Position numbers and translations under genes: made by a program | Assembly: GCA_050943475.1 (NCBI GenBank) | Contig: JBMNPF010000011.1 | Coordinates: forward strand, 25,974 to 89,973 | Source of the DNA: Metaruminococcus_A sp050943475 | GTDB taxonomy: Bacteria; Bacillota; Clostridia; Oscillospirales; Ruminococcaceae | Direction: 5' to 3' | Length of the DNA stretch: 64,000 nt | The notes under the pieces: model-generated | Told to the model about the DNA's origin: nothing | Database searches by the model: none | Seen by the model: the letters and a program-made list of their open reading frames with translations, nothing else | Shown: piece after piece, positions 1-9,004 of the stretch | Layout of the letters: every line of letters starts with the position of its first letter | How positions within the stretch are numbered: the stretch's first letter is position 1

Positions 1-2
1 CC

Positions 3-1397
3 TTACATGGGGACTTGACCGCCGACGCTGCCGTTATCGGAGGCGGCATGGCCGGAATCCTAACCGCTTATTTTCTAAAACAGCGTGGATTGGAGGTTGC
101 GGTGCTGGAAGCTGATACAGTTGGCAGCGGCCAGACTGGGAATACAACGGCAAAAATTACCTCACAGCATGGGTTGATTTACCATAAGCTGCTGGAAACG
201 CTCGGCGAGGATACAGCCCGTGCTTATGCGGAGGCAAACCAGCGCGCCGTTTGGGAATACAAACGCATTGTACGGGAACGCGGCATCCGTTGTTGTTTTG
301 AACAGAAACCGGCTTTCCTCTATTCCCTGGAGGAGGCGGAACCCCTGATGCGGGAAGCCGAGGCGGCCAGCCGTCTCGGCATTGAGGCGATGTTTACGAC
401 CGATACCGAACTCCCTTTTCCGGTTAAGGGCGCCGTCCGTTTTGAAGGTCAGGCGCAGTTCCATCCGCTGCAATTTTTGTTTGCACTGGCACAGGAACTA
501 CCGGTTTACGAGCACACCAATGTGACAGCGGTCGAGGGAAACCGCATTTTGACCCAAAATGGCACTGTAACCGCAAAACACATCATCTTTGCCACCCACT
601 ATCCGTTTCTTAATGTCCCCGGCTATTATTTTATGCGGATGCACCAGGAACGCAGCTATGTGCTGGCACTCCAAAATGCCATGCGGCTGGAGGGGATGTA
701 TCTTGGCATTGACAAAAACAACGGATGGTCGCTCCGCAGCGCCGGGGAGCTGCTCCTGCTCGGCGGCGGAAACCACCGAGCGGGTGAAAACCGGAACGGC
801 GGGAAATACCGGCTGCTTCGCGAAAAGGCGCGGGAGCTTTGGCCGGACACTACGGAGATTGCCTGCTGGTCGGCACAGGATTGCATGACGCTGGACGGCA
901 TTCCCTACATTGGACAATTTTCCGAGAGTACGCCGCACTGGTATGTCGCCACCGGTTTTCAGAAATGGGGAATGACCAGTTCAATGGTCTCCGCTATGCT
1001 GATTTCCGACCTCATCACCGGGCGAGAAAACCCCTGGCTGAAAGCCTTTTCTCCTCAGCGGTTTACACCGGTCGCGTCGGCAAAATCAATGCTGGAGGAC
1101 AGCCTTCACGCGGTGCGCGACCTTTCCCGCCGCGTCTTTGCCCCAGCGCGCGCCGATGTAGAAGCGCTTCCGCCGGGACACGGCGGCGTTGTGGAACGGG
1201 ACGGCGAAAAGGTCGGCGTCTACCGCGATGATACCGGCCAAACCTACGTGGTTTCCATCCGCTGCCCGCATCTTGGCTGCCAGCTTGAATGGAACCCGGA
1301 TGAAAAAAGCTGGGATTGCCCCTGCCACGGCTCCCGTTTTGATTACAAAGGCAATCTCATTGACAACCCTGCACAGGAGGATCTGCACCATGACTGA
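3..1397 (+). CDS. FAD-dependent oxidoreductase with C-terminal Rieske [2Fe-2S] domain (5' partial)
   Basis: The frame is open through the left window edge, so the true start lies upstream. The visible protein begins with an FAD-binding dinucleotide fold (GGGMAG near residue 10 of the visible part, then an acidic residue after the second strand), typical of the DAO superfamily. The last ~80 residues form a Rieske domain: CPHLGC and CPCHGSRF supply the two Cys and two His ligands of a [2Fe-2S] cluster. Proteins with this FAD-plus-Rieske layout are known in Bacillus and Clostridia as YhfW-like oxidoreductases; their substrate is not established. The stop codon overlaps the start of the next gene, so the two are translationally coupled. 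Confidence 0.88.
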   Translation, partial: LHGDLTADAAVIGGGMAGILTAYFLKQRGLEVAVLEADTVGSGQTGNTTAKITSQHGLIYHKLLETLGEDTARAYAEANQRAVWEYKRIVRERGIRCCFEQKPAFLYSLEEAEPLMREAEAASRLGIEAMFTTDTELPFPVKGAVRFEGQAQFHPLQFLFALAQELPVYEHTNVTAVEGNRILTQNGTVTAKHIIFATHYPFLNVPGYYFMRMHQERSYVLALQNAMRLEGMYLGIDKNNGWSLRSAGELLLLGGGNHRAGENRNGGKYRLLREKARELWPDTTEIACWSAQDCMTLDGIPYIGQFSESTPHWYVATGFQKWGMTSSMVSAMLISDLITGRENPWLKAFSPQRFTPVASAKSMLEDSLHAVRDLSRRVFAPARADVEALPPGHGGVVERDGEKVGVYRDDTGQTYVVSIRCPHLGCQLEWNPDEKSWDCPCHGSRFDYKGNLIDNPAQEDLHHD

Positions 1398-2274
1398 AAC
1401 ACGCTTTTACGGCAGCCCGTATGCTCCCTATTTTGAGGGCTGGTACCTCAAGCACCAAAACGGCCGGGATACCCTTGCCCTCATTCCGGCTGTTCACACC
1501 GACCGGCAAGGTCGGCGTTCGGCTTCGCTTCAGGTCATTACCAACGAAGGCAGTTACACCGCTCAGTTTCCCATCTGGCAGTGCTCGGTACAGGAGCATC
1601 CAACCGTATTTCGGCTTGGCAACAACCTTTTTTCCGAGCATGGCTGCCGCCTTTCCTGCCAAACCAGGGAACTCAGCCTCAGGGGAGTGCTGCGCTACGG
1701 CCCCATGGCCCGCCCGGATTCGGATATCATGGGCCCATTCCGGTTTGTTCCGTTTCTGGAATGCCGCCACAGTGTCTTCAGCTTTTGCCACCGGGTGGAC
1801 GGGCATGTTACGGTAAATGGAAAAAGCTACTGCTTCCGGAACGGCGCAGGCTATATGGAGGGGGACCGTGGGCGGTCTTTCCCCAGCCGTTACCTCTGGA
1901 CCCAGGCCAACATCGGTGCGGATTCCGTTCTGCTGTCGGTCGCGGATATCCCATACTGCGGCGTCCGTTTTAACGGCTGTATCGCCTCGGTCTATCTAGA
2001 TGGAAAGGAGCACCGGTTTGCAACCTATTACGGCGCAAGGATTCTCTCGCTGCACGACGGTACCGTCGTCCTTCAGCAGGGAAGCAGCGTTCTTGCGGTC
2101 CGCCTGCTGGAAGCCTCGCCGCATCCGCTGCATGCGCCGCGCTCCGGCAGCATGACCCGTACCATCCATGAAAGCCCCTCCTGCAAGGTGCAGTACCGTT
2201 TGGTTCAGAACGGCAAAACCCTGCTCAACGCGGTGTCTGAACAGGCAAGCTTTGAAAATTCCTGGTATTCCTGA
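1390..2274 (+). CDS. Tocopherol cyclase-like domain protein
   Basis: About 294 residues. The start ATG sits 10 bases after an AGGAGG site and overlaps the upstream stop by 8 bases; longer in-frame versions would run through the Rieske coding sequence and are unlikely. The N-terminus (YFEGWYLKHQ, then LALIPAVHTD) matches the conserved opening of the tocopherol-cyclase-like family found in many anaerobic Firmicutes, which do not make tocopherol. The rest is rich in beta strands, as expected for a lipocalin-like two-barrel fold. Actual ligand is unknown. Coupling to the FAD-Rieske oxidoreductase suggests a joint redox or lipid-modifying role, which is inference. Confidence 0.72.
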   Translation: MTETRFYGSPYAPYFEGWYLKHQNGRDTLALIPAVHTDRQGRRSASLQVITNEGSYTAQFPIWQCSVQEHPTVFRLGNNLFSEHGCRLSCQTRELSLRGVLRYGPMARPDSDIMGPFRFVPFLECRHSVFSFCHRVDGHVTVNGKSYCFRNGAGYMEGDRGRSFPSRYLWTQANIGADSVLLSVADIPYCGVRFNGCIASVYLDGKEHRFATYYGARILSLHDGTVVLQQGSSVLAVRLLEASPHPLHAPRSGSMTRTIHESPSCKVQYRLVQNGKTLLNAVSEQASFENSWYS

Positions 2275-2337
2275 CAAAGGCTCGGTATACCTACCGTTTG
2301 GGTTTGAAAGCTTTGCCTGTAGAAACGCCATCCACAG

Positions 2338-2376
2338 CCCGGTTCCCAGTTTCAAAGCGGGAATCGGGCGCTTTTT
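2338..2376 (+). terminator. Rho-independent terminator after the tocopherol-cyclase-like gene
   Basis: A 10-bp stem with one G:U pair (CCCGGTTCCC / GGGAATCGGG), an 11-nt loop and a TTTTT tract close the oxidoreductase operon. Confidence 0.7.
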
Positions 2377-2472
2377 GTCCGACAACTTTTTTAGGAGGCG
2401 ATGAGTCTGCAAAACGGAATTCTAAAAAACAGAAAATCCTGCGGCAAACCGAGCCGCCTTTCATAAATTCCC

Positions 2473-2501
2473 TTTTCATTTTTTTTAATTCGTCGTATAA
2501 T
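2473..2501 (+). promoter_or_regulatory. Sigma-A promoter for the small gene at 2604
   Basis: TATAAT at 2496-2501 with a weak TTTTCA -35 box 17 bp upstream. The predicted leader is about 95 nt. Confidence 0.5.
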
Positions 2502-2603
2502 AAAAACAACGGATTACACACGGCGGGTTTCTCTTTGCTCCATTCAGTCACTGAAACACCGAGTATGGAGTGGGCAGAGGTATTTCCGCATTCAGGAGGC
2601 AGC

Positions 2604-2861
2604 ATGATTTTCGATATTGTCGGCATCAACTATTTTGTCAGCAAAAACGTCTTTACCGGCAGCAAGGAGCAGTTTAACTTCCGCATCGCCCCGGTGGAGG
2701 ATACCCTTGAAGTCGCTATCTGGTACGGTATGCTCTGCTACCAGAAAAGCGACGTTTTGGCATGTAATACCTTTGAGCTGAACCAACAGGGTTTGGACGC
2801 CTGTATTGCCTGGTTGGAGGAGCAGTATTACATTTACAAAAACCAGGGAACCGAAATTTAG
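2604..2861 (+). CDS. Small conserved hypothetical protein (85 aa)
   Basis: Chosen start is the ATG preceded by AGGAGG at the ideal spacing; an upstream extension would carry low-complexity, non-protein-like sequence. No signal peptide or membrane segment. The chain is acidic to neutral with several aromatic residues (MIFDIVGINYFVSKNVF at the start, EEQYYIYKN near the end), suggesting a small alpha/beta cytosolic protein. I do not recognise a family. It has its own promoter and is followed by a terminator, so it is probably a monocistronic unit. Confidence 0.65.
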   Translation: MIFDIVGINYFVSKNVFTGSKEQFNFRIAPVEDTLEVAIWYGMLCYQKSDVLACNTFELNQQGLDACIAWLEEQYYIYKNQGTEI

Positions 2862-2921
2862 ACGTTGGTGAATTTCCGGGAAGGGAAGTGGGTTCCCGCG
2901 CCCGAAACCGTTGGATGTAAG

Positions 2922-2951
2922 CGGCGTTGTTTTGAGAGACGCCGGCTTTTT
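2922..2951 (+). terminator. Rho-independent terminator
   Basis: CGGCGT / ACGCCG stem with an 11-nt loop, followed by GC and a T tract. It lies 60 bases after the 85-aa gene. Confidence 0.6.
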
Positions 2952-3055
2952 GGTCGGTTCGGCGTGTGGCAAGCAAAATTTTACAGCCGGGACTTCGGGC
3001 GCTGCCGCTTATATTCTACATGGAGGTAAACCATACTAACCCCGAGGTGATATTT

Positions 3056-3256
3056 ATGGCAGTTCCCATTGGAAAGGGCGATATCCCGCTTGGTCTCGGC
3101 ATGGCGCTGGCGCAGGACATTCAGGCGATGAACCGTTTTGCGGCGCTCTCTCCGCAGCAGCAACAGCAGGTTATCGACCACACCCACCAAATTCAGTCCC
3201 GCGAACAGATGCGGGAATATGTCCACCGTCTTGCAGAAGGCAGCCTGCCCGGTTAA
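3056..3256 (+). CDS. Small conserved protein with C-terminal 'SREQM' helix (66 aa)
   Basis: Start ATG follows a GAGGTGA ribosome site. The protein has a glycine-rich opening (MAVPIGKGDIPLGLGMALAQ) and then two amphipathic helices (AMNRFAALSPQQQQQVIDHT and REQMREYVHRLAEG). Short proteins with the same pattern, FA-L-(E/P)-Q-Q-V-I then S-(K/R)-E-E-M, are common in Clostridia and have no assigned role. Cytosolic, no Cys. It is expressed just before a strong terminator hairpin. Confidence 0.65.
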   Translation: MAVPIGKGDIPLGLGMALAQDIQAMNRFAALSPQQQQQVIDHTHQIQSREQMREYVHRLAEGSLPG

Positions 3257-3268
3257 AGCAAAAAAGAA

Positions 3269-3303
3269 GCCGCCCGGCTTTGGAACTTCCAAAGCCGGGC
3301 GGC
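3269..3303. terminator. Bidirectional terminator between convergent genes
   Basis: A perfect inverted repeat (GCCGCCCGGCTTTGGAA and its complement). The minus-strand reading runs into CTTCTTTTTTG, so it mainly ends the alcohol dehydrogenase gene; it also sits just after the 66-aa gene. Confidence 0.8.
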
Positions 3304-3335
3304 TCTTCGTTGGGGAACGAATCTATTGGCTGAGA

Positions 3336-4499
3336 TTAGAAATCAACTTCAGTGCCATAGTAAATGGCGGTGAACAGCTTCTCCATTTCTTCCTGAGACG
3401 GCTGACGCGGGCTGGAACCGGTGCAGGCGTCGCCAATGGCGTTTTTGGAAATCTCAGAGAGTTTCTCTTTGAATTCCGCTTCGTCAATGCCGAACTCTTT
3501 CAGAGTCTTCGGAATGCCCATTCTCTTGTTGAAGTCGTCAATCTTACGGCAGAGTGCATCAATACCGTCAAGGCCAAGAGCGTTTGCAATGTCCTCATAG
3601 CGTTTTGCAGCGTCCATCACCTTGGCGTTGTATTTGATGACATACGGCAGGTAAATGGCGTTTGCACAGCCGTGCGGAATGTGGCCGGTGCTGAAAGCAG
3701 CGCCGGTTTTGTGTGCCATCGAGTGGACAATGCCCAGCAGCGCGTTGGAGAACGCCATACCGGCGAGGCACTGTGCGTAGTGCATCTGCTCGCGGGAAGC
3801 GGTGCAGCCGTTGTAGGAATCCGGCAGGTACTGCATAACCATCTTAATGGCCTGCAGAGCAAGCGGGTCGGTAAACGGCGAATGCAGGGTGGAAACATAA
3901 GCCTCAACGGCATGGGTCAGTGCATCCATACCGGTGTGAGCGGTAAGTTTTGCAGGCATGGTCTCAGCAAGATCCGGATCAACAATGGCAACATCCGGGG
4001 TGATGTTGAAGTCAGCCAGCGGGTATTTGATTCCCTTTGCATAGTCGGTGATAACCGAGAAAGCGGTCACTTCGGTTGCGGTGCCGGAAGTAGACGGAAT
4101 TGCGAGGAACTTCGCTTTGGTGCGCAGGGTTGGGAAATTAAACGGAGTGATGAGATCCTCAAAGGTGGTCTCCGGGTATTCATAGAACGCCCACATTGCT
4201 TTTGCAGCATCAATCGGGGAACCGCCGCCGATGGATACAATCCAGTCCGGCTCAAATTCGCGCATTGCCGCAGCGCCCTTCATAACGGTCTCAACCGACG
4301 GATCCGGCTCAACGCCTTCAAACAGCTTGGTCTCAATACCAGCTTCGTGCAGGTAGTTTTCAACTTTGTCCAAAAAGCCGAATTTTTTCATCGAGCCGCC
4401 GCCAACAACAATAATGGCTTTTTTGCCCTTCAGGGTTTTCAGCTCTTCCAGTGAGCCCTTGCCGTAATAAATATCTCTCGGTAATGTAAAACGTGCCAT
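3336..4499 (-). CDS. Iron-containing alcohol dehydrogenase (butanol-dehydrogenase-like)
   Basis: 387 residues, full length for the type III (Fe) alcohol dehydrogenase family, which reduces aldehydes or oxidises alcohols with NAD(P)H in the cytoplasm. The cofactor loop GGGSPIDAAK is at residues 91-100. Candidate metal ligands are D192 and H196 in GMDALTHAVEAY, H259 in VHSMAHKTG and H276 in IPHGCAN. Closest resemblance by eye is to clostridial NADPH-dependent butanol/alcohol dehydrogenases; the exact substrate cannot be read. It is transcribed away from a LysR regulator 200 bp upstream, a common arrangement for regulator and target. Confidence 0.9.
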   Translation of the reverse strand: MARFTLPRDIYYGKGSLEELKTLKGKKAIIVVGGGSMKKFGFLDKVENYLHEAGIETKLFEGVEPDPSVETVMKGAAAMREFEPDWIVSIGGGSPIDAAKAMWAFYEYPETTFEDLITPFNFPTLRTKAKFLAIPSTSGTATEVTAFSVITDYAKGIKYPLADFNITPDVAIVDPDLAETMPAKLTAHTGMDALTHAVEAYVSTLHSPFTDPLALQAIKMVMQYLPDSYNGCTASREQMHYAQCLAGMAFSNALLGIVHSMAHKTGAAFSTGHIPHGCANAIYLPYVIKYNAKVMDAAKRYEDIANALGLDGIDALCRKIDDFNKRMGIPKTLKEFGIDEAEFKEKLSEISKNAIGDACTGSSPRQPSQEEMEKLFTAIYYGTEVDF

Positions 4500-4628
4500 A
4501 CAACATCCTCCTCATGAATGATTTGGGAATTGGTCTTTTTAAAGGTTTCCAACATAAGAAACGGTTATGCAGATTAGGGCATGTCCGTTTTGGAAAGTTT
4601 AAAACCTTTGCTTGTTAATATTTTATCA

Positions 4629-4657
4629 TTGTCAATCGTCGCCGGGTAATGTATAAT
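4629..4657 (+). promoter_or_regulatory. Sigma-A promoter of the LysR gene
   Basis: TTGTCA, a 17-bp spacer and TATAAT lie 45 bp upstream of the start codon. The shared 200-bp region with the divergent dehydrogenase is where the LysR protein would be expected to bind. Confidence 0.75.
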
Positions 4658-4701
4658 AGATATAGTTTCCATAACTTTTTGGAATAAAGGGAGGCGTTGC
4701 C

Positions 4702-5640
4702 ATGAACACGCAGCACATGCGGTATGTTGTTGAGGTGGAAAGAACCGGTTCTATTACTAAGGCGGCACATAATCTTTATATGGGCCAGCCCAATCTCAGC
4801 AAAGCCATCAAGGAGCTGGAAAGCGAACTCGGCATCATCATCTTCAAGCGTACGGCCAAAGGGGTTGAACCTACCCGTCAGGGAATGGAGTTTTTGTCCT
4901 ATGCCAAAACCATCCTTACGCAGATAGACGAACTCGAATCCCTGTATAAACCGCATACCCACAAAAGCGTGACTCTTAATGTTTCAGCGCCTCGCGCTAC
5001 CTACATTTCGGTTGCTTTTTCCAATTTTCTCAGCCAGTATACCTCAGAGGAACAGCTCAACGTCCGTTATCATGAGACCAGCGCCCCGGGCGCCATCAAC
5101 GACGTGGCAGGCGGAGAGTCCGACCTCGCCATTGTTCGCTCACAGGATATGTACGAGCCCTACTACCAAAGCCTGATCCGGGAGCACGGCCTTGCCAGTG
5201 AAGAACTGTGGTCCTTCCCCATGTCGGTCCTCATGTCGGAGTCCCATCCTCTTGCTGGGTATGAAGATATCCCTTATCACCTTTTAAGCGGCTGTACCGA
5301 AATTGTCCATGGGGATTTCCAGCCTCCGCCGCTTTCCTTTGCCCATATCCGCAAAAGCGCCCGGCTGGAAACACCGCACAAGTCCATTGCGGTATACGAC
5401 CGCGGTATCCAGTTCGATCTGCTCCAGCGGGTGCACGATACCTTTATGTGGGTTTCCCCCATGCCGCAGGATGAGCTGGAGCGCAAACATCTGGTTCTGC
5501 GCCGGTGCAGCTCGGCCGCGGCGCTCAATCGGGATCTCCTCGTCACCAACCCCAAACGGCCGCTCAACCGGCACGAAACCCTTTTTGTAGAGGCTCTCCG
5601 GCAGTCGCTGGAACAAGCCGATTTGGTATGCCCCGACTAA
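4702..5640 (+). CDS. LysR-family transcriptional regulator
   Basis: 312 residues. The N-terminal winged helix is typical: MRYVVEVERTGSITKAAHNL, then QPNLSKAIKELESELG as recognition helix, FKRTAKGVEPTRQG as wing, and a linker helix to about residue 90. The remainder is the periplasmic-binding-protein-like effector domain. Start is supported by GGGAGG 7 bases upstream and a consensus promoter. Divergent placement suggests control of the iron alcohol dehydrogenase; the co-inducer is unknown. Confidence 0.9.
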   Translation: MNTQHMRYVVEVERTGSITKAAHNLYMGQPNLSKAIKELESELGIIIFKRTAKGVEPTRQGMEFLSYAKTILTQIDELESLYKPHTHKSVTLNVSAPRATYISVAFSNFLSQYTSEEQLNVRYHETSAPGAINDVAGGESDLAIVRSQDMYEPYYQSLIREHGLASEELWSFPMSVLMSESHPLAGYEDIPYHLLSGCTEIVHGDFQPPPLSFAHIRKSARLETPHKSIAVYDRGIQFDLLQRVHDTFMWVSPMPQDELERKHLVLRRCSSAAALNRDLLVTNPKRPLNRHETLFVEALRQSLEQADLVCPD

Positions 5641-5647
5641 AAACGAA

Positions 5648-5744
5648 AGCGCCCGGATTTGGGGCGGCGTTTCAAAAACGAGAGGAATCCAACCCCTTCC
5701 TCAAATGGTTTTTGTTACACCGTCCGGTGTTCCGGGCGCTTTTT
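5648..5744 (+). terminator. Terminator-like nested stem with a long loop
   Basis: A perfect 10-bp pair, AGCGCCCGGA (5648-5657) and TCCGGGCGCT (5731-5740), is followed by TTTTT. Between the arms CAAAAAC (about 5673-5679) can pair with GTTTTTG (about 5708-5714), which would fold the 73-nt interior. It probably ends the LysR transcript. Confidence 0.55.
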
Positions 5745-5834
5745 ACTGCTCCCGCACCGGCGTCAGAGATTCGTTCCCTGTTGGCCGGCGCATTTACGTT
5801 TGTTTCCCAACCAAAAGTCTTATGGCTGCGCTTT

Positions 5835-6758
5835 TTAAACCAGTTGTTCACAGAATGTGAGAATATCCTCAAAAACGGTGGAGCGGATGTCCTCATTCAG
5901 AATTTCATGCCGCTTTCCGGGATAAAGCCTAGCGTCTACATTGGTGTAGCCGCGTTCCCGCAGAAAAGAAACCGCCTTTTGGAATTTTGCTTCGTTGATT
6001 AAGCATGGATCATCTGCACCAGACAAAAACAAGATAGGCAGGCTAGGCTGGCGCATTTGCCAGCCTGTTTTGCCGTAGGCCTCCAGCATCAACCCATAGA
6101 GGTGGTAAAAACCGTTTGCCGTAAAGGTGAAACCGCAGAGCGGGTCATCGTCGTACGCCTGTACGCTCTCCCGCAGGCTGGAGGTCCAGGCGTTGTCACT
6201 CCCTTCGGTGCGGTAACGTCTGCTGAAGGAGCCAAAAGAAAGCTGCTGTAGCAGACTGCTGCGGTAGCGTTCTCCTTTCACCGCACCGATGAGCTTGGCA
6301 AGCAGCCTGCCAAGACGCGCCGCCGGGTTGTAGCTGGGCGAGCCGCAGATCATCAGCCCCGCCGGTTCGCTGTCGTACCGCTTGAGGTAGGCGCGCACCA
6401 CCATCGAGCCCATGCTGTGTCCAAACAGAATGAGCGGTTTCCCGGGGAATTCGTCCTTTGCATATTCGGTTACCTGATGCAGGTCCTCTACCAGCGCCTT
6501 TGCGCCACCATTATATAAATACCCGAGGTCGTCTTGGGAGGCAACGCTTTCGCCATGCCCGCGGTGATCGTGGATGACACAGGCGTAGCCATGTGCGCAC
6601 AGGTATTCCATCAGGGGGAGGTACCGCTCCTTGTGTTCGCTCATTCCATGTGCAATTTGAAAAATTGCTTTCGCTTCTCCTGAATCCGGCTGCCCGCAGA
6701 TGACGCTAATCGAAATTCCGTCTGCCCGGGACGTCAGTACCGTTTGTTTTTGCTGCAT
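5835..6758 (-). CDS. Alpha/beta hydrolase, monoacylglycerol-lipase-like
   Basis: 307 residues with a serine hydrolase triad: nucleophile elbow GHSMGS (about residue 115), acid in FLSGADDP and His in PGKRHEIL. HDHRGHGES marks the oxyanion-side loop of the lysophospholipase/Hydrolase_4 family, cytosolic esterases acting on monoglycerides, lysophospholipids or small esters. Start is supported by AAGGAGG 9 bases upstream. No signal peptide. Substrate cannot be deduced. Confidence 0.87.
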   Translation of the reverse strand: MQQKQTVLTSRADGISISVICGQPDSGEAKAIFQIAHGMSEHKERYLPLMEYLCAHGYACVIHDHRGHGESVASQDDLGYLYNGGAKALVEDLHQVTEYAKDEFPGKPLILFGHSMGSMVVRAYLKRYDSEPAGLMICGSPSYNPAARLGRLLAKLIGAVKGERYRSSLLQQLSFGSFSRRYRTEGSDNAWTSSLRESVQAYDDDPLCGFTFTANGFYHLYGLMLEAYGKTGWQMRQPSLPILFLSGADDPCLINEAKFQKAVSFLRERGYTNVDARLYPGKRHEILNEDIRSTVFEDILTFCEQLV

Positions 6759-6922
6759 GGGGAATCCTCCTTCCGGCTACGCCGTTTTGTTTTCAGTATA
6801 ACACCTACCCCGTTTTTTTACCACCTTTTCGAAAAAAGGTCTGTCTCATGATTCTGCCCAAAAAAGGGGCTTGGTTTCTGTTGAATCTGTAAAAGAAATG
6901 AGCGGGAGCGTGGAAAATACTA

Positions 6923-6951
6923 TTTACTCTTCACAAAGAATCCGTTATAAT
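6923..6951 (+). promoter_or_regulatory. Sigma-A promoter for the gene at 6998
   Basis: TTTACT, 17-bp spacer, TATAAT, ending 46 bp before the start codon. Confidence 0.65.
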
Positions 6952-6997
6952 AAAATTAATCGAATCAAGCTTCAGTCGTTACAAGGATGAATCAGCC

Positions 6998-7582
6998 ATG
7001 ACAAAGAAAATCATCACAACCGGTATATTGGCCGTGGCGGCAGTCGCGCTGTTGGTTCTCATGATCCTTGGCCGGAACAATAGGCCGGTTGATGCGGCTG
7101 GCGTGCGGATTGAAACCTCGGTGGACTCGCTGCTGCCTGCGCTGGATGCGTACGGCTGGTTTAACGGTATGCCGTTGTCTTATAGTACGGAGCAATCGTA
7201 TTCGGACTCACAGGGGACGACGTATTATCCGGTAACCGAGCGGTTCGGCACTTATTCTGAGTTGAGTAGTTATATTTATACCGTTTTCAGCCCTGAAATT
7301 TCGCTTCATTTGCTGAGCAATGGGGCCTATAAAGACATTGACGGCAGGCTGTGCGTCAGCCCCAGCCGTTCGACGACAACGCATGACGACGCTTCGAGCA
7401 TCATCAACAAAGAGGTTTTTACCATTACAACCCAGACAGCCGGCCGCATTGAGTACGTCTCTTCGGTCACCTATGTTTCTAAAACCGATTTTGACGACGT
7501 CAAAGGCGTTTACGATTACCATTTTATCTGTGAAAATTTAAACGGCCAGTTTTTGTTTACCACCTTTGAGTATTATTATTAA
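6998..7582 (+). CDS. Exported or membrane-anchored protein, possibly IseA-like
   Basis: 194 residues. A basic N-terminus and a hydrophobic segment at residues 5-24 (IITTGILAVAAVALLVLMIL) act as signal anchor; the rest is polar and probably extracytoplasmic. The block at about residues 75-115 (VTERFGTYSELSSYIYTVFSP ... DIDGRLCVSP) resembles the repeat core of IseA/YoeB-type proteins, which inhibit DL-endopeptidase cell-wall hydrolases. The match is by eye and moderate. A weak AAGGA site precedes the ATG. Only 39 bp separate it from the downstream GH27 gene, so they may be co-transcribed. Confidence 0.6.
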   Translation: MTKKIITTGILAVAAVALLVLMILGRNNRPVDAAGVRIETSVDSLLPALDAYGWFNGMPLSYSTEQSYSDSQGTTYYPVTERFGTYSELSSYIYTVFSPEISLHLLSNGAYKDIDGRLCVSPSRSTTTHDDASSIINKEVFTITTQTAGRIEYVSSVTYVSKTDFDDVKGVYDYHFICENLNGQFLFTTFEYYY

Positions 7583-7621
7583 TCCAGTTGTCTCATATCT
7601 TATAAAAGGAGTTATTGGAAC

Positions 7622-8938
7622 ATGGTTTCACGCAAAAACGAATGGGCAAAAACCCCGCCGATGGGCTGGAACAGCTGGGACTGTTACGGCGCTTCGGTCA
7701 CGGAAGAAGAGGTCCGCGGCAACGCGGAATACATGGCAAAGCATTTAAAACAGCACGGCTGGGAATATGTGGTTGTCGATATTCAGTGGTATGAACCAAC
7801 GGCAGATTCTTCTGCCTACCACCCCTTTGTCCCGCTGGAAATGGATGAATACGGCCGCCTGATGCCGGCTCCCAACCGTTTTCCGTCTGCGGCAAACGGT
7901 GCGGGCTTTAAGCCCCTTGCGGATTACGTCCACAGCCTGGGGCTCAAATTCGGTATCCACATCATGCGCGGCATTCCACGGCAGGCGGTTCACACGGCAG
8001 CCCCGGTCAAGGGGACAGAGGTCACCGCCCGTGACGTTGCGCATCCGTTCTCGCTCTGCTCCTGGAATACCGATATGTACGGCGTAAATCCGGACGCACC
8101 CGGCGCCCAGCAGTATTACAATTCCCTCATGGAGCTTTATGCCGAATGGGGCGTCGACTACATTAAGGTGGACGATATCTGCGTCACCTATTTTGCCCCG
8201 GATAATCTCTATTCGGCAGAATCGGAAATTGAACTCATCCGCCGCGCCATTGATCAGTGCGGCCGTCCGATTGTTCTGAGCCTCTCGCCGGGTCCCGCGC
8301 TCATTGAACGGGCGGAGCATTTAAAGGCGAACGCCAACCTTTGGCGGATGACCAACGACTATTGGGACCGCTGGCCGGATTTGACCAACATGTTCGACCG
8401 CTGCGCCGTCTGGACAGAGCATGTCGGCCCGGGCTGCTGGCCGGACTGTGATATGCTTCCGCTGGGGCGAATTGGTATCCGTGCGGTGGACAGCGGCAAC
8501 GGAGACCGTATGACCCGTTTTACCCACGACGAACAGAGAACCATGATGACCCTCTGGTGCATTTTCCGTTCCCCGCTGATGTTCGGCGGCGAACTGCGCA
8601 GCAACGACGAATGGACCTTAAACCTAATCACCAATGACGATATCCTTGAAATGCACCGCAGCTCCCACGGCGCACACCCGGTTGCCCGCAACGGCAAACA
8701 GGGGAACCATTATATTTGGGTTGCGGAGCATGACAACGGCAGGGATCTTTATGTGGCGCTCTTCAGCCATGAAAATATTCCATACCGTATGGAAGCAACC
8801 TTTGCCCGCTTGGGGATTGAAGGCAGCTTCAAGGCCCGCGAACTCTGGAGTGGGGAAGACCTGGGTGTTTTCTCGAATTCTATTGTTGCAGAAATCCCGG
8901 CGCATGGCGTCAAGGTTTACCGGCTCTCCCCGGTGTAA
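7622..8938 (+). CDS. Glycoside hydrolase family 27 (alpha-galactosidase-like)
   Basis: 438 residues, no signal peptide, so it acts on imported oligosaccharides. The N-terminal (beta/alpha)8 barrel opens with the clan signature TPPMGWNSWDCYG (residues 11-23). YIKVDD carries the probable nucleophile D184 and NDYWDRW the probable acid/base D246. The C-terminal ~90 residues are the beta-sandwich usual for the family. Activities in this family include alpha-galactosidase, alpha-N-acetylgalactosaminidase and beta-L-arabinopyranosidase; the exact one cannot be told. AAGGAG 7 bases upstream fixes the start. Confidence 0.88.
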   Translation: MVSRKNEWAKTPPMGWNSWDCYGASVTEEEVRGNAEYMAKHLKQHGWEYVVVDIQWYEPTADSSAYHPFVPLEMDEYGRLMPAPNRFPSAANGAGFKPLADYVHSLGLKFGIHIMRGIPRQAVHTAAPVKGTEVTARDVAHPFSLCSWNTDMYGVNPDAPGAQQYYNSLMELYAEWGVDYIKVDDICVTYFAPDNLYSAESEIELIRRAIDQCGRPIVLSLSPGPALIERAEHLKANANLWRMTNDYWDRWPDLTNMFDRCAVWTEHVGPGCWPDCDMLPLGRIGIRAVDSGNGDRMTRFTHDEQRTMMTLWCIFRSPLMFGGELRSNDEWTLNLITNDDILEMHRSSHGAHPVARNGKQGNHYIWVAEHDNGRDLYVALFSHENIPYRMEATFARLGIEGSFKARELWSGEDLGVFSNSIVAEIPAHGVKVYRLSPV

Positions 8939-9004
8939 GCGGTTGCTTGCCCCGGCTCCGGGCAAATGCCCGGAAATATATCGAAGCAGGCGGAGGAATC
9001 AAGT

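Noticed and set aside
3138..4454. A 438-codon open frame opposite the alcohol dehydrogenase
   Set aside because: It mirrors the high-GC coding strand of a clearly recognisable enzyme and has no family features or ribosome site.
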